Assembly: GCF_003097495.1 (NCBI RefSeq)
Contig: NZ_QEOP01000002.1
Span: 434,001-498,000, forward strand
Direction: 5' to 3'
Origin: Amnibacterium flavum
GTDB lineage: Bacteria; Actinomycetota; Actinomycetes; Actinomycetales; Microbacteriaceae
DNA: 64,000 nt
In this document: positions 1-9,532 of the stretch, piece after piece
Position numbering within the stretch: position 1 is the first letter of the stretch
How the letters are laid out: the number at the start of each line of letters is the position of its first letter
Made by a program: the position numbers and the translations under genes
Notes under the pieces: generated by a model
Seen by the model: only the letters and a program-made list of their open reading frames with translations
The model's database searches: none
Told to the model about the DNA's origin: nothing

Positions 1-14
1 CATTCGAGGGGGTG

Positions 15-638
15 ATGGCCGCGATGAGTACGACGGAGCGGCGCGTGGGGCGACCGCGCAGGTCATCCCGCGCGAGTATCGAGGACGCCGCCGCCGAGCT
101 GTTCCTCGAGCAGGGATACGCGGGTACGACCGTCGAGCAGATCACCCAGAGGGCCGGGGTCTCCCGCGCGACCTTCTTCAACTACTTCGCCGCCAAGAGC
201 GACGTGCTCTGGAGCTCGTTCGACGAGAGCGCGGGACGGCTCCGCGACGAACTCCGGGCTGTCGGGACGGACCGCCCGCCGATCGACGGGGTTCGGCAGG
301 CCCTGCTGGTGATCGCTCAGGACTTCCCCGGCGAGAGCGCGCCGTGGGCGGTCGCCGAGGCCGAGACGATGGGGACCGCCGAGGAGCTCGGCGCATCGGG
401 GCTCCCGCGTTTCGCAGCTCAGGCGGCCGTCATCGCCGAGTTCCTCCGCACCAGGCTGTCGCTCAGTCGGGACGATGTGCGCCCTCCCGCCGCGGCGGCC
501 GCGATCGTCGCGGCCACCGCGGCGGCCGCAGGGGTCTGGGTCAACGCCGGCGCATCGCGAGGCTCGCTGGCGTCCTACGTGGAAGCGGCGATCACTCCGG
601 TGTGCGCGGGCTTCGCAGCCGCCTTGGACGGTGCCTAG
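15..638 (+). CDS. TetR/AcrR family transcriptional regulator
   Basis: A 207-residue one-component repressor-type regulator. Residues about 20-62 form the TetR DNA-binding region; the recognition helix includes GVSRATFFNYFAAKSDVL (about 48-65), the usual TetR signature. The C-terminal two thirds are Ala-rich helices expected to bind a small ligand, which cannot be named. Start choice: GTG at 12, ATG at 15 and ATG at 24 are all in frame; the GAGGGGG Shine-Dalgarno at 6-12 favours 15 or 24. The gene begins at the very edge of the window, so its upstream partner is not visible. It is not obviously coupled to the GntR operon that follows 45 bp downstream. Confidence 0.9.
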   Translation: MAAMSTTERRVGRPRRSSRASIEDAAAELFLEQGYAGTTVEQITQRAGVSRATFFNYFAAKSDVLWSSFDESAGRLRDELRAVGTDRPPIDGVRQALLVIAQDFPGESAPWAVAEAETMGTAEELGASGLPRFAAQAAVIAEFLRTRLSLSRDDVRPPAAAAAIVAATAAAAGVWVNAGASRGSLASYVEAAITPVCAGFAAALDGA

Positions 639-646
639 CTCATTCG

Positions 647-677
647 TATTGTTCTATGTGAAATAGAACAATAGACT
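647..677 (+). promoter_or_regulatory. GntR (YtrA-type) operator overlapping a leaderless -10 box
   Basis: A perfect 11-bp inverted repeat has arms TATTGTTCTAT (647-657) and ATAGAACAATA (663-673), separated by GTGAA. Its right arm runs into TAGACT (672-677), a TAnnnT-type -10 hexamer six bases before the ATG at 684. A repressor bound here would cover the promoter core. The adjacent gene encodes a YtrA-type GntR regulator, so autoregulation is the natural inference. Confidence 0.75.
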
Positions 678-683
678 GGCGGC

Positions 684-1037
684 ATGTTCCTGACCGTCGA
701 CCCGTCGTCGCCGACGCCGCTGTTCCAGCAGCTCGCTGACGGGGTGCGCGCCGAGGTCATCCGCGGCGCGCTGCGTCCCGGGTCCCGGCTGCCGTCGGCG
801 AAAGAACTCGCGGAGTCCCTCGAGATCAACGTGCACACGGTCCTCAAGGCGTATGCGGTCCTCCGAGATGAGGGCCTGGTCGACCTCCGACGAGGTCGTG
901 GAGCGGTGCTGACCGCTCAGGCGTCGTCGCTCGGTGACCTGTCGCTCGACCTTCCGCGACTCGTCGCCCGTGCCAGAGCGGCGGGCGTCGGCCCGGCCGC
1001 CCTCGTCGCCCTGATCAAAGAGGAGTACTCCCGATGA
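684..1037 (+). CDS. GntR family regulator, YtrA subfamily
   Basis: A 117-residue DNA-binding regulator. Residues about 8-78 are the GntR winged helix (PLFQQLADGVRAEVIRGAL, then GSRLPSAKELAESLEI); the remaining 40 residues form the short helical tail of the YtrA subfamily, with no room for a FadR or UTRA ligand domain. YtrA members normally repress their own operon, which usually encodes a membrane transporter or envelope-stress protein. The stop overlaps the start of the next gene (ATGA at 1034-1037), so the two are co-translated. There is no Shine-Dalgarno; spacing from TAGACT indicates a leaderless mRNA. A perfect palindrome covers the promoter. Confidence 0.9.
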   Translation: MFLTVDPSSPTPLFQQLADGVRAEVIRGALRPGSRLPSAKELAESLEINVHTVLKAYAVLRDEGLVDLRRGRGAVLTAQASSLGDLSLDLPRLVARARAAGVGPAALVALIKEEYSR

Positions 1038-2059
1038 ACGCTCGAATCGCTGTCGCATCCCCAGCTGGTGTTCGTCGCTATCGGAGTCGACTCGTCGTTC
1101 TGGGGGCGCTCCCGCCGGTGCTCCTCGTCCTCGGGGCGCTGGCGGTCGTCATCGCCTGGACTCCGTCGCTTCCGGCGGAGGTGGCGCAGCACTGGAATGC
1201 AGCGGGACGAGCTGACGGGTACGGTCCCGCATGGGCACCCGCCCTGGTGGGCGCCGCGGTGGTCCTGATCGTCGCGGCCGGTGCCGTCGCCTCCGGATGG
1301 AGTCCGATCGATGCGGCCAGAAGCCGGGGCGCCCGCGTGCTCCTCGCGTCCGCCTGGGGAGTCTCGGGACTGCTGTCGATACTTCAGCTCGGCACTCTCG
1401 CACCGCAACTGGGCGGCGGGGTCGACGCCGTCCAGACGCTCCCCGTCGGAGCCCTGATCGGCGGATTCGTCGGAGGTCTGCTCCTCGCGGTCATCGGGTG
1501 GTTCGCGGCGCCCCGCGGCCTCGAACAGGTACAGGCCGGTGCGGACGGCGACACGGTGCCGGCCGTGTCGCTCGCTCCCGGTCAGCGCGCGGTCTGGGCC
1601 GGCTCGACCCACGCCCCCCTCTGGTTGATCGTGGCGCTGACCGCTGCCGTCGTCGGGATGCTCGTGTTCGCTCTCGCCGTCGCCGCATCGGGAGACGCGA
1701 CGGCCTTCGCCCTCCTCCTCCCCGGCGTCGTTCTGGCTGCCGCGCTGTCCACCCTGTTCTGGCGGGTGCGGATCGACTCGCGCGGTGTGCTGGTGCGCTC
1801 GTTCCTCGGCGCCCCTCGCTATTGGATCCCGCTGTCCGAGCTCGACGATGTGAAGGTTCTCCCGGTGTCGCCCGTCGGCGATTTCGGAGGTTGGGGCCTC
1901 CGCTTCGGTCCGCGACGCACGGGTGTCGTCCTGCACACCGGTCCGGGGCTGCAGTTCGAGCGGACCACCGGACGCGCGCTCGTGGTCACCATCGACGACG
2001 CCGAGCGGGCGGCCGGCGTCGGTCGGGCCCTCCTCGCGCAGGCGCAAACCGCGAAGTGA
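1034..2059 (+). CDS. DUF1648 multi-pass membrane protein
   Basis: 341 residues with about six hydrophobic segments (roughly 20-42, 68-88, 104-122, 139-160, 196-218, 224-244). Between the first two lies HWNAAGRADGYGP (53-65), the hallmark of DUF1648, also found in the SdpI toxin-immunity family. The last 95 residues are soluble and beta-rich, resembling a PH-like domain. It is translationally coupled to the YtrA-type GntR gene through a 4-base overlap. DUF1648 proteins next to YtrA regulators are suspected to act in envelope stress or peptide resistance; this is inference. Substrate unknown. Confidence 0.8.
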   Translation: MNARIAVASPAGVRRYRSRLVVLGALPPVLLVLGALAVVIAWTPSLPAEVAQHWNAAGRADGYGPAWAPALVGAAVVLIVAAGAVASGWSPIDAARSRGARVLLASAWGVSGLLSILQLGTLAPQLGGGVDAVQTLPVGALIGGFVGGLLLAVIGWFAAPRGLEQVQAGADGDTVPAVSLAPGQRAVWAGSTHAPLWLIVALTAAVVGMLVFALAVAASGDATAFALLLPGVVLAAALSTLFWRVRIDSRGVLVRSFLGAPRYWIPLSELDDVKVLPVSPVGDFGGWGLRFGPRRTGVVLHTGPGLQFERTTGRALVVTIDDAERAAGVGRALLAQAQTAK

Positions 2060-2061
2060 CG

Positions 2062-2288
2062 CGGTAGGCTGACGGCTAACGACATCGATCCGGCCATCAC
2101 CGGGGAGTCCTCGGAAGAACGGTCGGCAACGGCCCAGTAGAACCGAGCGGGCGAGCCCGTCACAGCGCATCGAGAGGGCCGCACGACTGCTCGGGCAACC
2201 GAGTCGATCCGCAGGCGGCCAAACGAGGTGGTACCGCGTCGCAAGGCGTCCTCGTGCTGAGGCAGGACTGCAAGCACAGGAGAAGCTC
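2062..2288 (+). promoter_or_regulatory. T-box riboswitch, isoleucine-specific, translational type
   Basis: The leader of ileS carries the actinobacterial T-box elements in order: an ultrashort stem I whose loop shows ATC (2096-2098), the Ile specifier codon; CCGGGGAG and GGAAGAACGG segments after it; and the T-box core GGTGGTACCGCG at 2227-2238, whose UGGU can pair with the ACCA end of uncharged tRNA-Ile. There is no terminator hairpin with a U run. Instead TCCTCGTGC (2249-2257) is largely complementary to GCACAGGAG (2274-2282), the ribosome binding site of ileS, so the switch most likely hides or exposes the site. This matches the translational ileS T-boxes known from actinobacteria. Confidence 0.88.
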
Positions 2289-5200
2289 ATGTACCCCAAG
2301 AACCCCGATGCGGCCACGCGCACCCCGGGTGCCGCGTTCGGCGTCGTCCCCTCTCCCCGGTTCCCCGAGGTCGAAGAGCAGGTCCTCGGCTACTGGAAGC
2401 GCGACGGCACGTTCCAGGCCTCCATCGACCAGCGCGAGGGGGCACCCGAGTGGGTGTTCTACGACGGTCCGCCGTTCGCCAACGGGCTCCCGCATTACGG
2501 CCACCTGCTCACCGGCTACGCCAAGGATGTCTTCCCGCGCTTCCAGACCATGCGCGGCAAGCAGGTCCACCGCCGCTTCGGCTGGGACACCCACGGCCTC
2601 CCCGCCGAGCTCGAGGCGATGCGCCAGCTCGGCATCACGACCAAGGCCGAGATCGAGTCGATGGGCATCGGCGCGTTCAATGCCGAGGCGCGCGCCTCGG
2701 TGCTCCGCTACACCGCGGAATGGGAGGAGTACGTCACCCGCTCCGCCCGCTGGGTCGACTTCGAGAACGACTACAAGACGCTCGACACGAGCTTCATGGA
2801 GAGCGTCATCTGGGCGTTCAAGCAGCTGCACGACAAGGGGCTCGCCTACGAGGGCTTCCGGGTGCTGCCGTACTGCTGGAACGACGAGACGCCGCTCAGC
2901 AACCACGAGCTGCGCATGGATGACGACGTCTACCAGATGCGTCAGGACCAGACGGTCACCGTCACCTTCCCGCTCGTCGGCTCGCGCGCCGAGGCGCTCG
3001 GTCTCACCGCGGTGCGCGCGCTCGCCTGGACGACCACGCCGTGGACCCTTCCGACGAACCTCGCGCTCGCGGTCGGTCCCGACATCGACTACGCCGTCGT
3101 CCGCTCCGGCCCGAACGGCACGCCCGACTCGGAGGCGCCCGACAGTCTCGCCGGCGACCGGATCGGCGAGGGCCCGGTTCTCGACGTCGAGGTCATGGGG
3201 GCCGAGTACCTGCTCGCCGCCGACCTCGTCGGCGCCTACGCGAAGGACCTCGGCTACGACAGCGCCGAGGAGGCGACCGCCGCGATCTCGCGCACCCTCA
3301 AGGGAAGCGAACTCGAGGGTGTCCGCTACGACCGGCTCTGGGACTACTACGCCGACACCGAGGTGTGGGGCACCGAGAAGGCCTGGCAGATCCTCGTCGC
3401 CGACTACGTCGCGACCGGTGAGGGCACCGGGATCGTTCACCAGGCTCCCGCGTACGGTGAGGACGACCAGCTGGTCTGCTCGGCGGCCGGCATCCCGACG
3501 ATCATCTCCGTCGACGACGGCGGCAAGTTCCTCTCCAACATCTCCGAGGTCGCGGGCCTGCAGGTCTTCGAGGCGAACAAGCCGCTGACACGTCTGCTGA
3601 AGGAGAAGGGCCGCCTGCTGCGTCAGGCGAGCTACGAGCACTCCTACCCGCACTGCTGGCGCTGCCGCCGCCCCCTCATCTACAAGGCCGTCTCGAGCTG
3701 GTTCGTGCGGGTCACCGAGTTCCGAGACCGCATGGAGGAGCTCAACCAGCAGATCAACTGGGTGCCCGAGAACGTGAAGGACGGCCAGTTCGGCAAGTGG
3801 CTGGCCGGCGCTCGCGACTGGTCCATCTCGCGCAACCGCTACTGGGGCAGCCCCATCCCGGTCTGGAAGAGCGACGACCCCGAGCACCCGCGCGTCGACG
3901 TGTACGGCTCGCTCGCCGAGCTCGAACGCGACTTCGGCGCCCTCCCGCTGAACGACGCCGGCGAGCCCGACCTGCACCGGCCGTTCATCGACCAGCTGAC
4001 CCGGCCGAACCCCGACGACCCGACCGGTCGCAGCACCATGCGCCGCATCGAGGACGTGCTCGACGTCTGGTTCGACTCCGGATCGATGCCGTTCGCGCAG
4101 GTGCACTACCCGTTCGAGAATGCGGACTGGTTCGACTCGCACAGCCCGGCCGACTTCATCGTCGAGTACATCGGGCAGACCCGCGGCTGGTTCTACACAC
4201 TGCACATCCTGTCGAGCGCCCTGTTCGACCGTCCTGCCTTCTCGAACGTGGTGAGCCACGGCATCGTGCTCGGCAACGACGGGCAGAAGATGTCGAAGTC
4301 GCTGCGCAACTACCCCGACGTGGGCGAGGTGTTCGACCGCGACGGTTCCGACGCGATGCGCTGGTTCCTGCTGTCCAGCCCGGTGCTGCGCGGCGGCAAC
4401 CTGGTCGTCACAGAAGAAGGCATCCGCGAGGGCGTCCGTCAGCTTCTGCTGCCGCTGTGGAGCACGTACTACTTCTTCACGCTCTACGCCAACGCATCCG
4501 GCGGCGGGTACGACGCCAGGCGGCGCACCGACTCGACCGACGTGCTCGACCGCTATCTGGTCGCCAAGCTGCACGCGCTCATCGAGGGCGTCACCGCGGA
4601 CTTCGACGCGCTCGACGCGTCGGGCGCCGCGCTGCGCCTGCGCGAGTTCGGCGATGTGCTGACCAACTGGTACGTCCGCCGCAGCCGCGACAGGTTCTGG
4701 GTCGGTGCCGGCGACGACGAGGGGGCCTCGACCGAGGCGTTCGACACCCTGTACACGGTGCTCGAGACGCTCGCTCGGCTCGCCGCGCCGCTGCTTCCGC
4801 TGGTCGGCGAGGAGATGTGGCGGGGCCTCACGGGCGGGCGCAGCGTGCACCTCACCGACTGGCCCGATGCCGACGAGTTCCCGCTCGATCACGATCTCGT
4901 CGCCACCATGGACGCGGTCCGCGGTGTGACCTCCGCAGCGCTCGCCCTGCGCAAGCAGGCGGGCCTGCGGGTCCGTCTGCCGCTCGCCGGGCTGACGGTC
5001 GTCGCGCCGGGCGCCTCCTCGCTCGGTCAGTTCGATGGCATCCTGCGCGACGAGCTGAACCTGAAGACGGTGAGGCTGGTCGACCTCGAGTCGACGAGCG
5101 CCGCCGATTACGGCATCAGCACACGCCTCACCGTCAATGCCCGCGCGCTGGGCCCCCGCATCGGCAAAGAGGTTCAGCGCGTCATCCAGGCCGCGAAGTC

Positions 5201-5699
5201 CGGTGACTGGAGCGCCGACGGCGACGTCGTCAGCGCGGGCGGCATCGAGCTCGTCGCGGGGGAGTACGAACTCGTGCTCAGCGCCGACACCGCCGGCGAC
5301 GAGGCAGGGCCCGCGCTCAGCCTCCTCCCCGGCGGCGGATTCCTGCTGCTCGACACCGCGCTCACCCCCGAGCTCGAGGCGGAGGGGCGCGCCCGCGACC
5401 TGGTCCGCGACATCCAGCAGGCCCGACGCGCGGCGGCTCTCGACATCTCGGACCGCATCGACATCCGGTTCGAGGGCGACGCCGATCTGGCTGCCGTGCT
5501 CGATGCGCACCGCGAACTCATCGCGTCCGAGACGCTCGCGGTCAGCGTGGAGTTCTCTCCTGCGACCGCGGACTCCACCGGTAACCTGACGGCGTGGCCC
5601 GACGGCCACCTGACCTTGCAGAAGCCCGGCACCTGGGGAGCCGCCGACGGCGGACGATTCGAACTGCGCAAGACGGGACCGGTGAGACTCGATGTCTGA
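2289..5699 (+). CDS. ileS: Isoleucyl-tRNA synthetase (eukaryote-like IleS2 type)
   Basis: 1136 residues, the usual length for the long class-I IleRS. It charges tRNA-Ile with isoleucine in the cytosol. The HIGH box appears as PHYGH (68-72) and the KMSKS loop as KMSKS at 667-671; the CP1 editing insertion lies between them, and the C-terminal anticodon-binding part follows. The GLPHYGHLL form of the HIGH region is typical of the eukaryote-like class, which is generally less sensitive to mupirocin (family knowledge; not tested here). An AGGAG site six bases upstream fixes the ATG. Expression is under the T-box just upstream. The end overlaps folC by 8 bases. Confidence 0.97.
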   Translation: MYPKNPDAATRTPGAAFGVVPSPRFPEVEEQVLGYWKRDGTFQASIDQREGAPEWVFYDGPPFANGLPHYGHLLTGYAKDVFPRFQTMRGKQVHRRFGWDTHGLPAELEAMRQLGITTKAEIESMGIGAFNAEARASVLRYTAEWEEYVTRSARWVDFENDYKTLDTSFMESVIWAFKQLHDKGLAYEGFRVLPYCWNDETPLSNHELRMDDDVYQMRQDQTVTVTFPLVGSRAEALGLTAVRALAWTTTPWTLPTNLALAVGPDIDYAVVRSGPNGTPDSEAPDSLAGDRIGEGPVLDVEVMGAEYLLAADLVGAYAKDLGYDSAEEATAAISRTLKGSELEGVRYDRLWDYYADTEVWGTEKAWQILVADYVATGEGTGIVHQAPAYGEDDQLVCSAAGIPTIISVDDGGKFLSNISEVAGLQVFEANKPLTRLLKEKGRLLRQASYEHSYPHCWRCRRPLIYKAVSSWFVRVTEFRDRMEELNQQINWVPENVKDGQFGKWLAGARDWSISRNRYWGSPIPVWKSDDPEHPRVDVYGSLAELERDFGALPLNDAGEPDLHRPFIDQLTRPNPDDPTGRSTMRRIEDVLDVWFDSGSMPFAQVHYPFENADWFDSHSPADFIVEYIGQTRGWFYTLHILSSALFDRPAFSNVVSHGIVLGNDGQKMSKSLRNYPDVGEVFDRDGSDAMRWFLLSSPVLRGGNLVVTEEGIREGVRQLLLPLWSTYYFFTLYANASGGGYDARRRTDSTDVLDRYLVAKLHALIEGVTADFDALDASGAALRLREFGDVLTNWYVRRSRDRFWVGAGDDEGASTEAFDTLYTVLETLARLAAPLLPLVGEEMWRGLTGGRSVHLTDWPDADEFPLDHDLVATMDAVRGVTSAALALRKQAGLRVRLPLAGLTVVAPGASSLGQFDGILRDELNLKTVRLVDLESTSAADYGISTRLTVNARALGPRIGKEVQRVIQAAKSGDWSADGDVVSAGGIELVAGEYELVLSADTAGDEAGPALSLLPGGGFLLLDTALTPELEAEGRARDLVRDIQQARRAAALDISDRIDIRFEGDADLAAVLDAHRELIASETLAVSVEFSPATADSTGNLTAWPDGHLTLQKPGTWGAADGGRFELRKTGPVRLDV

Positions 5700-7065
5700 T
5701 TCCTACGACGATGTCGAGGATTTCCACGACGAGGCCGAGCAGGTCGTCTTCGAACTGCAGGAGCGGCTCGGCGAGGGGTCGCCGCAGCCGCGGCTCGAAC
5801 CCGTCCGCCGCGCCGTGGAACTGCTCGGCGACCCGCACCGCGCGTATCCCGTCATCCAGATCGCGGGTACCAACGGCAAGACGTCCACGAGCCGCATCAT
5901 CGACAGTCTGCTGCGCGCCCACGGCCTGCGTCCCGGGCTGCTGACCAGCCCGCATCTCGTCGAGTTCAACGAGCGCATCGTCATCGACGGCACGCCGATC
6001 TCGGATGAGCGGCTCGTCGCCAACTGGCGCGACATCGAGCCGTATCTCGGCATCGTCGACCGCGATCTCGAACTCGAGGGCGAACCGCCGCTCACCTACT
6101 TCGAGGCGCTCGTCGTGCTCGCCTTCGCCGCGTTCGCCGACGCTCCCGTCGACGTCGCCGTGATCGAGGTCGGCATGGGCGGCGAGTGGGATGCGACCAA
6201 CGTCGCCGACGCGCAGGTCGCCGTCTTCACGCCCATCGCACTCGACCACCAGGCTCGGCTCGGTTCGACCATCGCCGAGATCGCCCGCACCAAGTCGGGC
6301 ATCGTCAAGCCCGTCGCCTCGGTCGTGTCCGCCATCCAGGTGCCCGAGGCGCTGGCCGAGATCGAGCGCGCCGCCCTGCTGAGCGAGGCGACCCTGAAGG
6401 TCGAGGGAGTCGACTTCTCCGAGACCACCCACGTCGGCGTCGGCGGTCAGCTGGTCGACGTGAAGGGCCTCGCCGGGCAGTACACCGAGCTGTTCCTGCC
6501 GCTCTACGGCGACCACCAGGCGCACAACGCGGCCCTTGCAGTCGCGGCCGTCGAGTCCTTCCTCGGCGGCGGGGGAGCGGCTCTCGACCCCGACGTCGTC
6601 GCCGAGGGATTCGGTGCCGCCACTTCTCCCGGACGCCTCCAGCTCATCGGCACCGACCCGACCGTGTTCGTCGACGCCGCCCACAACCCGCACGGGGCCG
6701 CCTCGCTCGCGTCGGCGCTCCAGACCTATTTCAACTTCGGTCGGGTCGTCGCGGTCGTCGCGATCCTCGAGGACAAGGATGCCGAGGGCATCCTGCGCGC
6801 GCTCGAGCCGGTCGTGGACGAGTTCGTCGTGACCTTCGCGCCGTCCGACCGCACGCTCGACGTCGAGGAGCTCGCCGGCCTCGCGGTGCAGGTGGCGGGT
6901 GCCGACAGGGTGCGGATCGAGCCGACGATCGCTAAGGCGTTCGAGTCGGCCCGAGATGACGTGCGCGACGCCGACAACGGCGCCGTCGTCGTCACAGGAT
7001 CGATCACCCTCGTCGGCCGGGCCATCGAGGTCGCCGCCGAAGAGGGCTGGAAGGCCACCGCGTGA
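5692..7065 (+). CDS. folC: Bifunctional folylpolyglutamate synthase / dihydrofolate synthase
   Basis: 457 residues of the Mur ligase superfamily. The P-loop is GTNGKTS (59-65), followed by the family sequence [27 protein letters not shown] matches the central domain and VDAAHNPHG the linker to the C-terminal domain. It adds glutamate to dihydropteroate and extends folate polyglutamate tails with ATP. The gene overlaps ileS by 8 bases and DUF4233 by 4, so ileS, folC and the next gene probably share one transcript. The folC-DUF4233-ndk order is characteristic of actinobacteria. Confidence 0.95.
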   Translation: MSDSYDDVEDFHDEAEQVVFELQERLGEGSPQPRLEPVRRAVELLGDPHRAYPVIQIAGTNGKTSTSRIIDSLLRAHGLRPGLLTSPHLVEFNERIVIDGTPISDERLVANWRDIEPYLGIVDRDLELEGEPPLTYFEALVVLAFAAFADAPVDVAVIEVGMGGEWDATNVADAQVAVFTPIALDHQARLGSTIAEIARTKSGIVKPVASVVSAIQVPEALAEIERAALLSEATLKVEGVDFSETTHVGVGGQLVDVKGLAGQYTELFLPLYGDHQAHNAALAVAAVESFLGGGGAALDPDVVAEGFGAATSPGRLQLIGTDPTVFVDAAHNPHGAASLASALQTYFNFGRVVAVVAILEDKDAEGILRALEPVVDEFVVTFAPSDRTLDVEELAGLAVQVAGADRVRIEPTIAKAFESARDDVRDADNGAVVVTGSITLVGRAIEVAAEEGWKATA

Positions 7066-7439
7066 CGACAGCAGGCCGCGCCCCGCGGGGGCGCCGCAAG
7101 CGGAGCGTCACCGAGAGCCTCGGCTCGATCGTCCTCGGTTTCGAGGTGATCATCGTGTTCCTCGCCTCGCTCGCCATCGGCGGACTCGGACGCCTTCCGT
7201 GGGGCCTCGCCCTCGGGCTCGGGATCGGGCTCTGCGTGCTGATGATCATCGCGATCGGGCTGCTTCGCTACCCCGTCGGAGTGTGGCTCGGCTGGGCCTC
7301 CCAAGCGCTGTTCGTCGCGGGCGGACTGCTGGTCGGCGAGATCTTCATCGCGGGCGCGCTTTTCGCGGGAATCTGGACGTACTGCATGATTGTTGGCGGA
7401 CGCCTCGACGGTCAGCCGCCGCGCGCATCCACCACCTGA
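7062..7439 (+). CDS. DUF4233 family small membrane protein
   Basis: 125 residues with a basic N-terminus (TAGRAPRGRRKR) and about three to four transmembrane segments between residues 25 and 112. The starting GTG overlaps the folC stop (GTGA), so translation is coupled. DUF4233 proteins sit between folC and ndk in many actinobacteria; no function is established. Nothing in the sequence points to a catalytic site. Confidence 0.85.
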   Translation: MTTAGRAPRGRRKRSVTESLGSIVLGFEVIIVFLASLAIGGLGRLPWGLALGLGIGLCVLMIIAIGLLRYPVGVWLGWASQALFVAGGLLVGEIFIAGALFAGIWTYCMIVGGRLDGQPPRASTT

Positions 7440-7467
7440 CACGAAACTATTGCGAGGAGCTCACAAC

Positions 7468-7881
7468 ATGGCAGTCGAAGAGACGCTGGTGCTGGTCAAG
7501 CCCGACGGAGTCGCACGCGGACTGACCGGGGAAATCCTGCGTCGCATCGAGGCGAAGGGCTACTCCCTCGTCGACATCAAACTCCTCGAACCGAGCCGCG
7601 AGCTTCTCGCCGCGCACTACGAGGAGCACTTCGGCAAGCCGTTCTACGAGCCGCTCGTCGAGTTCATGGAGTCCGGTCCCGTCGTCGCAATCCGCATCGC
7701 GGGCAACCGGGTGATCGAGGGGTTCCGCGCGCTGGCCGGCACCACGGATCCGACGACCGCCGCCCCCGGCACGATCCGCGGGGACCTCGGCCGTGACTGG
7801 GGCCTCAAAGTGCAGCAGAACCTCGTGCACGGCAGCGACTCGCCCGAGTCGGCCGCCCGCGAACTGGCCCTCTGGTTCTAG
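7468..7881 (+). CDS. ndk: Nucleoside diphosphate kinase
   Basis: 137 residues, standard length. It transfers the gamma phosphate of ATP to nucleoside diphosphates through a phosphohistidine. The active-site His is H121 in NLVHGSDS, and KPDGVARG (11-18) is the nucleotide-binding start of the fold. The chosen ATG has GAGGAG nine bases upstream; a longer frame starting at 7390 would overlap the previous gene and has no support. It closes the ileS-folC-DUF4233-ndk block and is followed by REP-like repeats rather than a classical terminator. Confidence 0.97.
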   Translation: MAVEETLVLVKPDGVARGLTGEILRRIEAKGYSLVDIKLLEPSRELLAAHYEEHFGKPFYEPLVEFMESGPVVAIRIAGNRVIEGFRALAGTTDPTTAAPGTIRGDLGRDWGLKVQQNLVHGSDSPESAARELALWF

Positions 7882-7893
7882 GTCTTCGCACCG

Positions 7894-8036
7894 CCCGCTG
7901 AGCGCAGCGAAGCGGAGGCCCGTTCCGGCGCCTCTCGTTTCGCTCTCCTCGGTGCGCGCACCTGACGCCCGCTGAGCGCAGCGAAGCGCAGTCCTCTCTC
8001 GAGCGACCTGCGTATCGCCCCGCTCAGCGGGCGGAG
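7894..8036. repeat. REP-like intergenic repeats (two direct copies plus an inverted partial copy)
   Basis: CCCGCTGAGCGCAGCGAAGC occurs at 7894-7913 and again at 7968-7987. A shortened inverted copy, CGCTCAGCGGGCG, is near 8021-8033. They fill the space between the convergent ndk and VKOR genes. Opposite-facing copies can pair, so the region may act as a bidirectional terminator or mRNA 3' stabiliser. The same element recurs at 37.9, 48.3 and 63.3 kb. Confidence 0.8.
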
Positions 8037-8041
8037 TGCTC

Positions 8042-8665
8042 TCAGCTGAACAGCACCGTCAGCAGCAGCGGGAAGTTGTTCAGGATGATCCCGATGATGA
8101 CCGCGTAGTCGATCGCGACGATCACCCAGGTCCACGGCAGCAGTCGCTGGAAGAAGTGCTGAGCGGACCCGCTGAGGCCGAAGTTGCGCGCGAGGTTGTT
8201 CACCGTCCCGTACCAGAACAGCGGGATCGTGACGAGCCAGACCAGCATGCAGTAGGGGCACAGGGTGCCGATGACGAAGACCGTCTGCGTCATCAGCCAG
8301 TGGATGAAGACGATGGCGCCGAGCAGCCCGACGTTGTAGAGCGCCCAGAACCAGCGCGGGAATCGTGCCCCCGCCAGTATCGCGACACCGACGAACACCG
8401 GCGCGGTGAAGGTCATCAACCCGATCAGGGGGTTGGGGAACCCGAACAGCGATCCCTGCCAGCTCTGGATGACCGGTCCGCACGACACGAACGGGTTGAT
8501 GTCGCAGGACAGGGGCACCTCGGGGTTCGCGATGAGTGCGAAGCGCTCGATGGTGAGCTGGAACGCTCCGAACAGGCCAACGAGTCCCGTGATGATGAAG
8601 AGGATCGCGATGGCGACCGGCTGCCTGGCCGGAGCCGTGCTGGTCGCCGCGTTCGTGCTGGTCAT
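8042..8665 (-). CDS. Vitamin K epoxide reductase (VKOR) family membrane protein
   Basis: 207 residues with about five transmembrane helices. The redox centre is C136-P-Y-C139 in a membrane helix; the periplasm-facing loop has C54 and C62 (SCDINPFVSCG). This is the bacterial VKOR arrangement, which reoxidises a DsbA-like disulfide oxidase with electrons passed to quinone, the actinobacterial replacement for DsbB. No fused or adjacent thioredoxin-like partner is present here, so that would be encoded elsewhere. The gene is translationally coupled to the upstream GNAT gene by an ATGA overlap. Confidence 0.92.
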   Translation of the reverse strand: MTSTNAATSTAPARQPVAIAILFIITGLVGLFGAFQLTIERFALIANPEVPLSCDINPFVSCGPVIQSWQGSLFGFPNPLIGLMTFTAPVFVGVAILAGARFPRWFWALYNVGLLGAIVFIHWLMTQTVFVIGTLCPYCMLVWLVTIPLFWYGTVNNLARNFGLSGSAQHFFQRLLPWTWVIVAIDYAVIIGIILNNFPLLLTVLFS

Positions 8666-9243
8666 AGCGCAATCCTCCCATTTCTATCTGACGTAGAAGA
8701 AGTGGCGTGCCGGTCGATCCGAAAGACGACGTGGCGACGGTCGTCGGACGGGTTGTCCGGCTCGAGCTCGCCTTCGGCGACGAGCCGGAATCCGGCCCGT
8801 TCCAGCACGCGGCGCGACGCGAGATTGTCGGCGTGCACGGGCACCACGACGTGTTCGGCCTCCGGTTGCTCGCGCCACAGATCCGCCACGGCGAGCATCA
8901 CAGCGCCCGATGCCACGCCCCGGCGGAGGGCATCCGGCTCGCCCACGAAGTAGTCGAGGCTGTGGTCGGTCGCCGAGACGTGAACGACCGGCTCGAGCTC
9001 GGCGCGGTAGTCGGGTTCGTCGCCGAAGGCGTAGCGCTGCAGGAATCCGACCGGTCGCCCGCCGTGCAGGATGAGGAACACCTCCGTGGGGTCGCTGCCG
9101 TCGATCGACGGCCCGTACCGTGCCTCGACCGCGGCCGGTGCCGCGTCCTCGTTCCACCAGCGCGCGACGTGCGGGAGGCGGAGCCAGCCCGACAGGAGCG
9201 GGAGGTCGGAACGCGTCAGACGTCTCAGTGCGATCGCCGTCAC
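8662..9243 (-). CDS. GNAT family N-acetyltransferase, AAC(6')-like
   Basis: 193 residues of a single GNAT fold. The N-terminal HVARWWNED and the later LRRGVASGAVMLAVADL (acetyl-CoA loop region) plus NLASRRVLERAGFRLVAEGE match the RimJ / aminoglycoside 6'-acetyltransferase-like group. The acceptor is not predictable; protein termini, amino sugars or siderophore precursors are all used by relatives. The start is GTG at 9243; TAAGGT (9256 down to 9251 on this strand) lies seven bases before it, so the message is probably leaderless. It overlaps the VKOR gene by four bases. Confidence 0.85.
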   Translation of the reverse strand: MTAIALRRLTRSDLPLLSGWLRLPHVARWWNEDAAPAAVEARYGPSIDGSDPTEVFLILHGGRPVGFLQRYAFGDEPDYRAELEPVVHVSATDHSLDYFVGEPDALRRGVASGAVMLAVADLWREQPEAEHVVVPVHADNLASRRVLERAGFRLVAEGELEPDNPSDDRRHVVFRIDRHATSSTSDRNGRIAL

Positions 9244-9299
9244 AGCACGGACCTTACGCCCGAGTCAGCGGGTCGAGGTGCTGTGGAGGCTCGACGTGC

Positions 9300-9532
9300 G
9301 ATAATCGGTTTAACACCGCTCGCGCCGCGCGCGGGCGACAGACTTCTCCCGGACCCGCTGCGGCAGGACCGGACCCGCGGATCACCAGCGGTCCGCACAC
9401 GGCGACAGCGAACCCGCTGACCGCCAAGGCCCAGAACCACACGGGAACGGGCTCACAGAGTTAGGTGGAGGATTCCACCGTCAGTTTCGGATGCGGCGGC
9501 GCGGACGCCGCTCCGCGAGGAGTGCACCAGCG
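9300..9532 (+). promoter_or_regulatory. Promoter and long 5' leader of RNase E/G
   Basis: GATAAT (9300-9305) is the best -10 hexamer in the 290-bp space between the divergent GNAT and RNase genes; no good -35 is visible. From there the leader would run about 220 bases before the start at 9533. Long leaders on rne genes mediate feedback by RNase E in enterobacteria; whether that holds here is inference. The stretch 9320-9450 is GC-rich with many short inverted repeats but contains no gene. Confidence 0.45.

Noticed and set aside
2160-5609. Very long open frame (1149 codons) on the minus strand opposite ileS
   Set aside because: It is the antisense shadow of ileS, a common result of high GC at third positions; composition is Arg/Val/Gly/Asp-rich without any domain, and the sense gene is certain.
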